64,000 bases of DNA from Prauserella_A sp040635515. GTDB lineage: Bacteria; Actinomycetota; Actinomycetes; Mycobacteriales; Pseudonocardiaceae. The stretch lies in the NCBI GenBank assembly GCA_040635515.1, contig JBEYHY010000006.1:186001-250000 (forward strand), read 5' to 3'. This document shows positions 49,517-58,060 of this stretch, piece after piece. Both the position numbers and the translations under genes were made by a program. Each line of letters begins with the position of its first letter. Within the stretch, counting starts at the first letter, position 1. The notes beneath the pieces were generated by a model. That model did not search any database and was not told the DNA's origin. It saw only the letters and a program-made list of their open reading frames with translations.

Positions 49517-50395
49517 TCACCCCGCCGACAACCTGGCGACTTCCTCGGAGGAAAGCCGTATCCTGCCCGCCGCCACGTTCTCCTCGACATGAACCGGGTC
49601 GCCGGTGCCGGGAATCGCGAGCACGTTGGGCGCGCGATGCAGGGTCCAGGCGAGCCGGATCTGCGCGGGTGTCGCGCCATGCGCCTTCGCGATGTCCGCC
49701 ACGGTGCTCCTGCCGTCGCTGTCCCTACCCGCGCCGAACACGGAAAAGAACGGCACGAACGCGATGCCCCGCTCGGTGCACAGATCCAGTAGTTCCTCGT
49801 CGTCGCGGTTGCCGAGTCCGTACCAGTTCTGCACGCTCGCCACGGGCGCGATGCCCCTCGCCTCGGCGAGGTGATCAGCGGTCACGTTGGAGATGCCCAG
49901 CTCGCCGATGAGCCCTTCGTCGCGGAGTTCGGCCAGCGCGCCGAACCGCTCCGCGAGCGATCCGGCGCCGCGGTCGAGTCCCTCCCCGATACGCAGGTAC
50001 ACGAGGTCGAGCCGGTCGAGGCCGAGTTGCCGCAGGTTCTCCTCGACCTGCCCGCGCAATTGCCCGGGAGTGGCCTCGGGAAGCCAGCCGCCGGACGGGT
50101 CGCGGCCTGGCCCCACCTTCGTGGCGATGACGAGGTGTCCGGGGTAGGGCCGCAGCGCGGAGTTGATCAGTTCGTTGGCCGAGCGGGTCGCCGAGAAGTA
50201 GAAGGCGGCGGTGTCGATGTGGTCGACACCGAGTTCGACGGCCTTCCTCAGCACGGTGACCGCGCGGTCACGCTCCATCGGCCGCCCGTCGGCATGACTC
50301 ATCAGCCGCATGGAGCCGAACCCGAGTCTGCTGACCGTGCGCCCGCCGAGCCGCCAGGCCGAGGCGTTGTCGTTGTTGTCGTTCGCTTCGTTCAT
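49517..50395 (-). CDS. Aldo/keto reductase
   Basis: The 292-residue TIM-barrel oxidoreductase begins RLGGRTVSRLGFGSMRLM, has VDHIDTAAFYFS (catalytic Asp and Tyr) and VIATKVGPGRD (catalytic Lys). The usual catalytic-histidine strand reads LDLVYLRIGEG, so histidine appears replaced by arginine, as in YdbC-type aldo/keto reductases. C-terminal IPGTGDPVHVEENV contributes to NADP binding. The substrate is unknown. It starts at ATG 50395 and is divergent from the LuxR-type gene. Confidence 0.9.
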   Translation of the reverse strand: MNEANDNNDNASAWRLGGRTVSRLGFGSMRLMSHADGRPMERDRAVTVLRKAVELGVDHIDTAAFYFSATRSANELINSALRPYPGHLVIATKVGPGRDPSGGWLPEATPGQLRGQVEENLRQLGLDRLDLVYLRIGEGLDRGAGSLAERFGALAELRDEGLIGELGISNVTADHLAEARGIAPVASVQNWYGLGNRDDEELLDLCTERGIAFVPFFSVFGAGRDSDGRSTVADIAKAHGATPAQIRLAWTLHRAPNVLAIPGTGDPVHVEENVAAGRIRLSSEEVARLSAG

Positions 50396-50462
50396 GCCGA
50401 CAAGCCTTGCCGGGAAGATTGGCTCCCGTCCCCGGTTGGCAGTTTGCTGCCATAGTGAAGAC

Positions 50463-51095
50463 GTGGAGGCGGACACCATCGCACTGGTACGCGGCGAGGA
50501 GGAACTGTTCGCCCGCACCGCGCACCTTTTCGCGGCCGCGTCGGAGATCGCGTGCGCCGCCAACGACTTCAGCACGTGGTCCAGGCCGAGGCCGGCATCC
50601 TTCCGGAACAGCGCTCCCAGCACCATCCGCAAGATCTACCGGCCTGGTGTCCTGCTCGATCCCTCGGCGGCCGAGCACCTGCGCGAGGTTGCGAGCCACG
50701 GCGCCGACGTCCGCATCACGCTTGAGGAGATCAACGAGACGATCATCCTCGACCGGCGCGTGGTGATACTGGCAGGCGATGTCGTCGATGGCGTCCGCGG
50801 TTACAGCGTGCTGGCCAGCCCATCGCTGGTGCAAGGCGTGATGTCGCTGTACGAGGCGGCCTGGCGGGGTTCGACGGAACTGGCCGCCTACGAGGCGGGG
50901 TTCGCCGAGGTACGACTGCTCGCGCCGCGCATTCTCGACATGCTGGCTTCCGGCTGCAAGGACGAGACCGCAGCCCGTGAACTCAACCTCGGGCTCCGGA
51001 CCTACCGGCGCAGAGTCGCCGAGTTGATGAGCGCGCTCGGCGCGACGTCCCGTTTCCAGGCAGGCGTGAGGGCGAGGGAACTGGGCTTGGTGTGA
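50463..51095 (+). CDS. LuxR-type transcriptional regulator with N-terminal PLD-like/TrmB-like sensor
   Basis: The 210-residue protein has an N-terminal alpha/beta domain (about 1-130: IRKIYRPGVLLD, EINETIILDRRVVILAG, VVDGVRGYSVL) resembling the phospholipase-D-like sensor of TrmB-type regulators, and a C-terminal LuxR helix-turn-helix (about 150-205: RILDMLASGCKDETAARELN, TYRRRVAELMSALGATSRFQ). The combination is common in actinomycetes, mostly uncharacterised. GTG 50463 follows CATAGT by 6 nt. Being divergent from the aldo/keto reductase gene, it may regulate it. Confidence 0.83.
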   Translation: MEADTIALVRGEEELFARTAHLFAAASEIACAANDFSTWSRPRPASFRNSAPSTIRKIYRPGVLLDPSAAEHLREVASHGADVRITLEEINETIILDRRVVILAGDVVDGVRGYSVLASPSLVQGVMSLYEAAWRGSTELAAYEAGFAEVRLLAPRILDMLASGCKDETAARELNLGLRTYRRRVAELMSALGATSRFQAGVRARELGLV

Positions 51096-51129
51096 GCCTG
51101 CCCCGGCCTCGACGGCGCGGGGCAGGCTC
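51094..51129. terminator. Hairpin between convergent genes
   Basis: Perfect 12-bp arms GAGCCTGCCCCG (51094-51105) and CGGGGCAGGCTC (51118-51129) flank a 12-nt loop, between the LuxR-type and gpm1 stops. It probably terminates both. Confidence 0.85.
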
Positions 51130-51149
51130 GATCGAAGAGACGAAGCCGG

Positions 51150-51908
51150 TCAGCGGCCCTGGTTGGCTACGGCGGCGGCGGCTTCCTTCGCCGCGGCCGG
51201 GTCGAGATAGGTGCCGCCGGGGTTGGTCGGCTTGAGGTCGCTTCCCTGCTCGACGAGGTCGTAGCGCAGCGGAATGCCGGTGGGGATGTTGAGACCGGCG
51301 ATGTCGGAGTCGGAAACGCCGTCGAGGTGCTTCACGAGCGCCCTCAGCGAGTTGCCGTGCGCGGCGACCAGCACGTTCTTTCCCGCCCGCAGGTCGGGCA
51401 CGATCTCCGATTCCCAGTAGGGCAGCAGCCGCGCGACGACGTCCTTGAGGCACTCCGTCATCGGCATGCCCTCGCCGAGATCCGCGTAGCGCGGGTCGGT
51501 GTCCTGGCTGAACTCGCTGCCCGCCTCGATGGGCGGCGGCGGGGTGTCGTAGGAGCGGCGCCAGAGCATGAACTGCTCCTCGCCGAACTCGTCGAGGGTC
51601 TGCTTCTTGTTCTTGCCCTGCAGCGCGCCGTAGTGGCGCTCGTTGAGCCGCCAATCCCTGCGGACGTCGATCCAGTGCCGGTCGGCGACGTCGAGTGCGA
51701 GGTTGGCCGTCGAGATGGCCCTCCGAAGCAGCGAGGTGTGCACGACATCGGGCAGCAGCCCGGTCTCGGCGAGCAATTCGCCGCCGCGTCGCGCCTCGGT
51801 CTCGCCCAGTTCGGACAGCGGCACGTCGACCCAGCCGGTGAACAGGTTTTCCGCGTTCCACGTGCTCTGCCCGTGTCGCAGCAGCACCAAGGTCCCAAGT
51901 TCGGCCAT
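51150..51908 (-). CDS. gpmA: 2,3-bisphosphoglycerate-dependent phosphoglycerate mutase (Gpm1)
   Basis: This glycolytic enzyme interconverts 3- and 2-phosphoglycerate. The 252-residue protein has the phosphohistidine motif LLRHGQSTWN (R11, H12), NLFTGWVDVPLSELG, the catalytic glutamate in LNERHYGALQGKNK and AAHGNSLRALVKHLDG. It matches M. tuberculosis Rv0489, upstream of senX3 in that genome. ATG 51908 is preceded by a 426-bp gap of lower GC. Confidence 0.96.
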   Translation of the reverse strand: MAELGTLVLLRHGQSTWNAENLFTGWVDVPLSELGETEARRGGELLAETGLLPDVVHTSLLRRAISTANLALDVADRHWIDVRRDWRLNERHYGALQGKNKKQTLDEFGEEQFMLWRRSYDTPPPPIEAGSEFSQDTDPRYADLGEGMPMTECLKDVVARLLPYWESEIVPDLRAGKNVLVAAHGNSLRALVKHLDGVSDSDIAGLNIPTGIPLRYDLVEQGSDLKPTNPGGTYLDPAAAKEAAAAVANQGR

Positions 51909-52334
51909 ACGGCTCAGCCTGCCAGAACGGGGCCGCGCGGGCGCGAATGGCCGCTTCTACTCACAGTGTCGCCTCGGCCATGGCTTGCTCACTCGTTTGT
52001 TCGGCGACTCGCCAACAAGATTTCAACAAGGTTAACCAGGTCGCATTGCGTTAACGATTGACAGGAATTTCACTCGAATGGAGCAACGAGTAGTCTTGTG
52101 ATTACAGACCCGAGTCTGACAAGTTGACTACTAACCCGCGCGGCCGGAAACCACGCACTCCCCGGCCGCCCGCGGGCGCAGACGCAGCTCGTCTCCCCCC
52201 TGCCGAGCTGCGACCCGCCGGCCCCGTTGGCATCCCCCTCGCCACCGGGTCCACGCGGCGGGGACGTCAGCGGGGCGGCTTGAGATCGCGACTCCCCCCT
52301 CCCTCAAGCCGCCCCGCGACCCGCCCGCATCGAC
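51909..52334. other. 426-bp intergenic region between gpm1 and the YbjN-like gene
   Basis: Part of this stretch (about 51960-52130) is clearly less GC-rich than its surroundings and probably holds the gpm1 promoter. It contains two HpaI-type hexamers GTTAAC at 52031-52036 and 52050-52055, spaced 19 bp apart, a TTGACA at 52059-52064 with no good -10 partner, and AGACCCGAGTCT (a short inverted repeat). The far end carries the terminator at 52270-52317. No gene is supported. Confidence 0.5.
52270..52317 (-). terminator. Hairpin downstream of the mshA-YbjN unit
   Basis: Perfect 15-bp arms (52270-52284 and 52303-52317) enclose an 18-nt loop, starting 18 bp after the YbjN-like stop. Confidence 0.82.
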
Positions 52335-52871
52335 TCAATCCGAGGTCAGTGAGCCCGGCTCGTGCGCGGCCGACGGCTCGATCAGGTGCCGGAACGCTTC
52401 GAGGTTCGCCAGCGACTCCCCTCGCGAGACCCGCCAGTCCCATTCCCTGCGGATCGAACCGGCGAACCCGAGTTCGAGCAGCGTGTTGAAATCGCCGTCC
52501 GCCGCTTCGAGCACCTGGCCGAGCAGCTTGTCGAGCTCGCGCTCACTCACCGTTTCGAGCCCGAACCTGCCGACGAGATAGATGTCACCGGCGTCGTCGA
52601 TCGTGTAGTGCACGCCGTACAGGCGCGCGTTGCGGCGCAGCAGGAACCGGTAGACCCGCTCGTGCTCCTCGTCGGGATGCCTGCACACGAACGCCTCGAT
52701 GGCAAAGGAGTGCTCCCGCACGATCAGCCAGCAATTGGTCTGGAGCTTGCGTACGCCGGGCAACGTCACGAAGTAACCGCCGACGCCCTTGCGCTCGTAC
52801 TTCAGCCCCGCCGCGTCCAGCGCCTCGCGCAGCGCCGCGTCGGCCCGCTCGACCTCCGGCTTCGCCGTCAC
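52335..52871 (-). CDS. YbjN-domain protein (Rv0487-like)
   Basis: The 178-residue protein has a YbjN fold resembling type III secretion chaperones: an N-terminal helix (VERADAALREALDAAGL), then GYFVTLPGVRKLQTNCWLIV, SFAIEAFVCRHPDEEHERVYRFLL, NARLYGVHYTIDD and DIYLVGRFGLETV, and a C-terminal helical part. YbjN proteins are of uncertain function. GTG 52871 overlaps the mshA stop by 4 bp, so it is coupled to mycothiol synthesis, as in M. tuberculosis (Rv0486-Rv0487). Confidence 0.88.
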   Translation of the reverse strand: MTAKPEVERADAALREALDAAGLKYERKGVGGYFVTLPGVRKLQTNCWLIVREHSFAIEAFVCRHPDEEHERVYRFLLRRNARLYGVHYTIDDAGDIYLVGRFGLETVSERELDKLLGQVLEAADGDFNTLLELGFAGSIRREWDWRVSRGESLANLEAFRHLIEPSAAHEPGSLTSD

Positions 52872-54163
52872 ACCGCCACCTCCAGCGCCGCGGTGCGGAA
52901 CGCGCTCGTCGCCTCGGAGTACGCCCCGAGCAGCGCGTCTGTCGTGCGCTGCCAGGAAAACCCGCTCGCGTGCTCGACGGCGCCCTTCGCGAACCCGGCG
53001 TGTGCCGTCCTGTCCAATGCCGCCCTCCGCAGTGCGTCGGCCCAGTCCTGCGCGCGATGCGACGGGACGAGCAGGCCGGAAACGCCGTGATCGACGGCGA
53101 CCGGCAGGCCACCGACCTCGGCGGCGACGACCGGCGTGCCGCACGCCTGCGCCTCCAGCGCGACAAGTCCGAACGACTCGCTGTAGCTGGGCACGGCGAC
53201 GATATCCGCGGCGCGGTACACGTTCACCAGGTTGTCGCCCGATTGAGGGGGCACGAATCGGGTCAGATCCGCGATGCCGAGCGAACCGGCCAGTTCCCGA
53301 AGGGCGTGCGGCAGTTCCATCCCGGTACCGGATGGCCCTCCCGCGACGAGCACGACGAGCCGTTCACGCAACGACGGATCCCGCTCGATCAGCTTGGCGA
53401 CGGCGGCGAGCAGCACATCGGGCGCCTTGAGCGGCTGGATGCGGCCCGCGAAGGCCAGTACGACCGCGTCGGGGGGAAGACCCAGCGCCTCGCGCGCCGC
53501 GGCCTGCGACCCCGGCCGGAACCGGTCGAGGTCGACGCCGGGCGACACGGTGCTGACGGCATCGCGGTCGGCGCCGTAAAGACCGACGAGCTGGTCGGTT
53601 TCGACATCGGTGTTCACGACGAGCCGATCGGCTTCCGCCACGACCTGCTCCTCGCCGATGACCCTCGTGCGTGGCTCCGGCGTGTCTCCTTCGGCGAGCG
53701 CGGCGTTCTTGACCTTGGCGAGCGTGTGGGCCGTATGGACGAGCGGAACGCCCCACCGGTCCCTCGCAAGCCAGCCGACCTGGCCGGACAACCAGTAGTG
53801 CGAGTGGATCAGGTCGTAGTAGCCGGGCTCGTGAAACGCCTCCGTCCGCAGCACTCCCGACGTGAACGCGCAAAGCTGAGCAGGCAGTTCGTGCCGTTCG
53901 AGCGGTTCGAAGGGACCTGCCGCGATGTGCCTGACCAGCACTCCTGGTGCCAGTTCGACGACGGGAGGCTGCTCAGAGGAGGTGGCCCTCGTGAACACCT
54001 CGACGGCGACGCCGCGTCTGGCCATCTCGACGGCCGTCTGCGAGATGTAGACGTTCATGCCTCCGGCATCGCCGGTGCCCGGTTGCTCCAACGGGGACGT
54101 GTGCACGGACAACACAGCCACCCGGCGCGGCTGCTTTGCCGACCGGTACCAGGAGAACGTCAC
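52868..54163 (-). CDS. mshA: D-inositol-3-phosphate glycosyltransferase (MshA)
   Basis: MshA starts mycothiol synthesis by transferring N-acetylglucosamine from UDP-GlcNAc to inositol-3-phosphate. The 431-residue GT-B protein has VAVLSVHTSPLEQPGTGDAG, the MNVYISQTAVEMARRG loop, YDLIHSHYWLSGQVG, STVSPGVDLDRFRPG, FAGRIQPLKAPDVLL and PSYSESFGLVALEAQACGTPVV with the donor-binding glutamates. GTG 54163 follows an AGGTGATTC site. The alpha/beta hydrolase gene ends 17 bp upstream. Confidence 0.96.
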   Translation of the reverse strand: MTFSWYRSAKQPRRVAVLSVHTSPLEQPGTGDAGGMNVYISQTAVEMARRGVAVEVFTRATSSEQPPVVELAPGVLVRHIAAGPFEPLERHELPAQLCAFTSGVLRTEAFHEPGYYDLIHSHYWLSGQVGWLARDRWGVPLVHTAHTLAKVKNAALAEGDTPEPRTRVIGEEQVVAEADRLVVNTDVETDQLVGLYGADRDAVSTVSPGVDLDRFRPGSQAAAREALGLPPDAVVLAFAGRIQPLKAPDVLLAAVAKLIERDPSLRERLVVLVAGGPSGTGMELPHALRELAGSLGIADLTRFVPPQSGDNLVNVYRAADIVAVPSYSESFGLVALEAQACGTPVVAAEVGGLPVAVDHGVSGLLVPSHRAQDWADALRRAALDRTAHAGFAKGAVEHASGFSWQRTTDALLGAYSEATSAFRTAALEVAV

Positions 54164-54179
54164 CGAATCACCTCTCTGC

Positions 54180-55016
54180 TCAAGCGCCCGACGCTCGTTC
54201 CCCGGCGAACCTCAGCAACGTCGTGTTGAACCGCTGCGAGTCCTCGGCGAACGGTAAATGGCCTACACCTGACCACCAACGCGAATCGCACCCGGGTATC
54301 TTCCCCGCCGCGTACTCGCCCGCGGTGATGTCGACGACGGCATCGGCGTCGCCGTGCACCACCAGCGAGGGAACGTCGACGGCGGACAGCACGTCCGCGC
54401 TGCCGACGTCGCGGCGGAACAGCGCCGCCCTGACCCGAGGCGGAACGGTCAGTGAGGCGCCGAGCAGGGCCTGAGCGAGCGGACCGGGCACGTTTCGGCC
54501 GGTCTCCCCTGACAGAGCCACGCTGAAGGCGGTGAGCGCGGGAAGGGCGATGTCGATGTCCTCGTCGAGCGCGGCGGGCAGCGCGGCTCGCATGGCAGGG
54601 CCCACCCTGCCGCCGGGATGTCCCTTTCCGATCTCGGTGATCGCGCCAACGAGGACGATGCCCGCCAGCCCCGCCGTACCGTGCACCCGCAGATAGTCGC
54701 TGATCACGAGGCCGCCGTAGGACCAGCCGACCAGCACGGCGGGGGTGCCCGCGACGGCGAGCACGGCGGCGAGATCGTCGGCCCACGAGACCGGATCGTC
54801 GTAACCGCCCTCCGGTACGCCGGACGTACCGTGCCCGCGAAGGTCGCACGCGACGAGCCGGTGCGCTCGCCTCAGTCCGGGGTCGGCGAACTGGAGATCC
54901 CACGCTCTCGCCGACTGCGCCCAGCCGTGCACGAACACGATCGGCGGAGCGCCTTCCGTTCCCTCGATCCTGACTCCGATGCGGACGCCGTCGGCGCCGA
55001 TGACCTCTGTTCTCAT
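54180..55016 (-). CDS. Alpha/beta hydrolase
   Basis: The 278-residue hydrolase has PIVFVHGWAQSARAW (oxyanion hole), CDLRGHGTSGVPEGGY, the nucleophile elbow GWSYGGLVISD, the acid in LVVHGDADAVVDI and the catalytic histidine in SGVGHLPFAED. It resembles haloperoxidase-like or lipase-like esterases; the substrate cannot be predicted. ATG 55016 lies 10 bp after the L,D-transpeptidase gene, and its stop is 17 bp from mshA, so it is probably cotranscribed with both. Confidence 0.9.
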   Translation of the reverse strand: MRTEVIGADGVRIGVRIEGTEGAPPIVFVHGWAQSARAWDLQFADPGLRRAHRLVACDLRGHGTSGVPEGGYDDPVSWADDLAAVLAVAGTPAVLVGWSYGGLVISDYLRVHGTAGLAGIVLVGAITEIGKGHPGGRVGPAMRAALPAALDEDIDIALPALTAFSVALSGETGRNVPGPLAQALLGASLTVPPRVRAALFRRDVGSADVLSAVDVPSLVVHGDADAVVDITAGEYAAGKIPGCDSRWWSGVGHLPFAEDSQRFNTTLLRFAGERASGA

Positions 55017-55026
55017 CCCCCGATCG

Positions 55027-56184
55027 TCACAGGGCCGATTTCGACTGCCACGTCGGCCAGTCCAACAGCCAGTCCATGACGTCGGATGTGGTCGGGAAAT
55101 CCGCTTTGGCGCCGGTGACCTCGACCGGGTCGCCGATCAACGCGGAGTCGAAGTAGGCCTTGGCATCGGCTTCGAGCAGGTTGACGCAACCGTGCGAGGT
55201 GTTGTTCTTGCCGATGTTGGCGCGGTTGTCCTCGTTCTCGTGGATGAACTCACCGTGGTTGGAGATGCGGCAGCACCACTTCTTCTTGACGTTGGTGTAG
55301 CCGTAGCGCTCGTTGTCGAAGATCGCCGTCGGCTCCCTCGACATGACGATCACCGTGCCGTTGGGGGTGTTGAGTTCGGGGTCGGCGTCCTTGCCGTTGC
55401 TGCACGGGTAGTTCGCGACCTCGTTGCCGTCGCGATAGACGCGCATCCGGTGATCGGGGGTGTGCACCTTGACGACCTGGTTGCGGCCGATGGTGAATTC
55501 CGTTGTGACGTCGGCCTTTCCGTAGGCCCCTCCGCCGTAGTGCACGCCGTACAGATTCGCGAAAACCTTGACCTCGGTGTTCGCGGGCCAGTACTCCTTC
55601 GGCCTCCAGTCGACCTGCCGGTCGGAGAGCCAGGCCCACGCTCCCTCGACGTCACCGGAGGTCTCGACCTTCAGCGCGCGTTGCGCGGCGGCCCTGTCCG
55701 ACACCGCTTCCGCGAATTTCACGCTGATCGGCATCGCGACACCGACCTCGGCGTGATCGACGGGATTCAGCGTCGCCCTCACCACGTTCGACGGCGCGAT
55801 GGTGCGGAAATCGCCGGTCAGTTCCGTTGTCTTGCCGTCGGCACCCTTCGCCTTGGCCGCGTACGTGTAAGTGGCCGCGTAGCCGAGCGGTTCGGAGCTC
55901 GTCCAGACGGTCTTGTCCTCGTTCAGATCCCCCGCGACCTCTCCGCCTTCGGCGTTGGTCAGCTTGACCTCCGTGAGAGTGCCCTTCGCCACGGTGACCG
56001 TGACGGGCCCCCTCACCGGAACGTCCTTCGCGTCGGCGGCGGGCTCGGCGGTGATCTCCGCCTCCGGCGGCAGTTTCCTCGGATCGACCTGCGGAGTACC
56101 GCCCGTCGTTCCCGAACAGGCCGCGAGCAGCCCTGCCGAACCCGCCGCCGCCGCGGCTCTGAAGACGGTGCGCCGTTCGAACAC
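55027..56184 (-). CDS. L,D-transpeptidase lipoprotein (LprQ/Rv0483-like)
   Basis: This 385-residue exported enzyme makes 3-3 crosslinks in peptidoglycan or attaches proteins to it. It has a Tat-like ERRTVFRAAAAAG signal with lipobox LAAC (C23), two Ig-like domains (about 40-230), and a YkuD catalytic domain with H315, H331 and the nucleophile C333 in TSHGCVN. It corresponds to M. tuberculosis lprQ (Rv0483), next to murB. GTG 56184 follows GGGAGGA. It diverges from the SDR gene. Confidence 0.94.
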   Translation of the reverse strand: MFERRTVFRAAAAAGSAGLLAACSGTTGGTPQVDPRKLPPEAEITAEPAADAKDVPVRGPVTVTVAKGTLTEVKLTNAEGGEVAGDLNEDKTVWTSSEPLGYAATYTYAAKAKGADGKTTELTGDFRTIAPSNVVRATLNPVDHAEVGVAMPISVKFAEAVSDRAAAQRALKVETSGDVEGAWAWLSDRQVDWRPKEYWPANTEVKVFANLYGVHYGGGAYGKADVTTEFTIGRNQVVKVHTPDHRMRVYRDGNEVANYPCSNGKDADPELNTPNGTVIVMSREPTAIFDNERYGYTNVKKKWCCRISNHGEFIHENEDNRANIGKNNTSHGCVNLLEADAKAYFDSALIGDPVEVTGAKADFPTTSDVMDWLLDWPTWQSKSAL

Positions 56185-56246
56185 CCGTCGTCCTCCCTCT
56201 CGAATCCTGCTGTGAACCGACCGACGTTACCTGGCAACATGCGGTC

Positions 56247-56978
56247 ATGAGCACGCGAACCGCTGTCATCACGGGCGCGAGCGCCGGCATCGGCGCCGCC
56301 ACCGCACGGGCACTTGCGAAGGCCGGTTTCCATGTCGTACTCGGAGCGCGCCGCCTCGACAAGGTGCGGGCACTCGCCGAGGAACTCTCCGGGTCCGCAC
56401 ATCAACTGGACGTCACAGATCCCGACTCCGTTGCCTCCTTCGCGGCCCGGATCCCAGAATGCCACCTGCTCGTCAACAATGCCGGTGGCGCGCGTGGCCT
56501 CGAACGCGTCGAGAACGCCGACGAGGAGCACTGGCGCTGGATGTGGGAAACGAACGTGCTCGGCACGCTGCGTATCACGAAAGCACTGCTGCCGAAATTG
56601 ATCGGCTCGGGCGACGGGCACGTCATCACCGTGACGTCCATCGCGGGCCACGAGGTCTACGACGGCGGATCCGGCTACACGTCGGCGAAACACGCGCAGT
56701 CGGCGCTGCACCAGACCCTGCGTTCCGAGCATCTCGGGCAGCCGGTGCGCCTCACCGAGATCATTCCGGGAATGGTGCGGACCGATTTCTCGCTCAACCG
56801 ATTCGAGGGTGACACGTCGCGCGCCGACAAGGTGTACCAAGGCATCGAGCCGTTGACGGCCGACGATGTCGCCGATGTCATCGCGTTCGCCGCAAGCAGG
56901 CCCTCACACGTCAACCTCGATCAGATCGTGATGAAGCCGAGGGCACAGCTCAACGGAAGTCGCGCACACCGCGAGTGA
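56247..56978 (+). CDS. Short-chain dehydrogenase/reductase (Rv0484c-like)
   Basis: The 243-residue classical SDR has the NADP-binding motif VITGASAGIGAATA (about 8-20), HLLVNNAGGARG, the catalytic serine in ITVTSIAGHEVYD and YTSAKHAQSAL (YxxxK), and PGMVRTDFSLNRF. It resembles YdfG/serine-dehydrogenase-like SDRs such as Rv0484c. The substrate is unknown. It is convergent with murB, 7 bp apart. Confidence 0.9.
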   Translation: MSTRTAVITGASAGIGAATARALAKAGFHVVLGARRLDKVRALAEELSGSAHQLDVTDPDSVASFAARIPECHLLVNNAGGARGLERVENADEEHWRWMWETNVLGTLRITKALLPKLIGSGDGHVITVTSIAGHEVYDGGSGYTSAKHAQSALHQTLRSEHLGQPVRLTEIIPGMVRTDFSLNRFEGDTSRADKVYQGIEPLTADDVADVIAFAASRPSHVNLDQIVMKPRAQLNGSRAHRE

Positions 56979-56985
56979 TTCGCCG

Positions 56986-58035
56986 TCACAGCACGCAATT
57001 GATCAACAGTGGTTCGGGGTGCAGTACGACACCGAAGCGGTCGGCGACCCCGTCCCGCACCTCACGGGCCAGCGCGAGCAATTCGGCCGTGGTCGCGCTG
57101 CCCCGGTTGGTCAGCGCGAGGGTGTGTTTGGTGGAAAGGGAAACCGTTCCCTTCCCGTGCCGGTATCCCTTGCCGAAGCCCGCGCGCTCGATCAGCCACG
57201 CCGCGGACAGTTTCACTCCGTGTTCGGCCGGATACCGGGGAACGGGAACGTCGGAGCCCACCACGTCGCCGATGCGGGCGAGCACGGCGTCGACGTCACC
57301 GGCGGCGATGATCGGATTGGTGAAGAAGGAACCGGCGCTCCAGGTGTCGTGGTCGGCGGCGTCCAGCACCATCCCCTTGCCCCTGCGCAGTGCGAGCACC
57401 GCTTCGCGGGCCTCGTTCGCCGGGACCCGCGCCCCCACGTCGACGCCCAGCGTCCTGGCGAGTTCGGCGTAGCGGATGGGCGCCGACAGCCCGTCTTCCG
57501 ACAGCGTGAAGCGCACCCGCAGCACGACCCCGTTCTCGGTGCCCTTCAGCACACTCGTCCGGTATGCGAAGCCGAGTTCGCCCGCGCGCACCGTCCTGAC
57601 CTCTCCGGTACGCCGGTCGTAGAGGTCGATCGAATCCAGCACCTCGCTGATCTCGCAGCCGTAGGCGCCGACGTTCTGGATGGGCGTGGCCCCAGCGGCA
57701 CCGGGAATGCCCGAAAGACATTCGAGCCCGCCGTAGCCCTGCTCGACCGTCGCGGCGACGAACTCGTCCCAGTCCTGACCGGCCTCGACCGTCGTCCCGT
57801 CCCAGCCCTTCGACGCGATCCTGACCACAGTGCCGGGAAAGCCCTCGTCGGCGACGACGAGGTTGGAGCCACCGCCGAGCAGCAGGGTGGGTTCGCCGTC
57901 CCCGTCGAGATCACGCACGGTGTTCACGAGTTCGTCCGCGCCGGAGGCCGTGACGAACCGCCGCGCGGGCCCACCTAGCCGCAACGTGGTGTATTCGCGC
58001 AGGGTGTCCTGGGTGGACGTTTCAGCGATGCTCAC
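56986..58035 (-). CDS. murB: UDP-N-acetylmuramate dehydrogenase (MurB)
   Basis: MurB reduces UDP-GlcNAc-enolpyruvate to UDP-MurNAc in peptidoglycan synthesis, using FAD and NADPH. The protein has YTTLRLGGPARRFVTA, LLGGGSNLVVADEGFPG (FAD pyrophosphate loop), LSGIPGAAGATPIQNVGAYG, the catalytic serine in TWSAGSFFTNPI and KLSAAWLIERAGFGKGYRHG. I chose GTG 58035 (349 residues), 8 nt after a TACCGT -10 element; ATG 58062 in frame would share bases with the divergent DUF2505 start and is less likely. It corresponds to Rv0482. Confidence 0.95.
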   Translation of the reverse strand: MSIAETSTQDTLREYTTLRLGGPARRFVTASGADELVNTVRDLDGDGEPTLLLGGGSNLVVADEGFPGTVVRIASKGWDGTTVEAGQDWDEFVAATVEQGYGGLECLSGIPGAAGATPIQNVGAYGCEISEVLDSIDLYDRRTGEVRTVRAGELGFAYRTSVLKGTENGVVLRVRFTLSEDGLSAPIRYAELARTLGVDVGARVPANEAREAVLALRRGKGMVLDAADHDTWSAGSFFTNPIIAAGDVDAVLARIGDVVGSDVPVPRYPAEHGVKLSAAWLIERAGFGKGYRHGKGTVSLSTKHTLALTNRGSATTAELLALAREVRDGVADRFGVVLHPEPLLINCVL

Positions 58036-58043
58036 ACCGGGCA

Positions 58044-58053
58044 ACGGTACTGT
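58044..58053. promoter_or_regulatory. Back-to-back -10 elements of a divergent leaderless promoter pair
   Basis: On the plus strand TACTGT (58048-58053) is 7 nt before the DUF2505 ATG (58061). On the minus strand TACCGT (58049-58044) is 8 nt before the murB GTG (58035). The two hexamers share the bases 58048-58049, so one polymerase site must be used at a time. Confidence 0.5.
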
Positions 58054-58060
58054 CTCGGTC

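Noticed and set aside
52124..52489. Plus-strand reading frame starting TTG, proline/arginine-rich.
   Set aside because: It has no family features, spans a perfect terminator hairpin and runs antisense into the YbjN-like gene.
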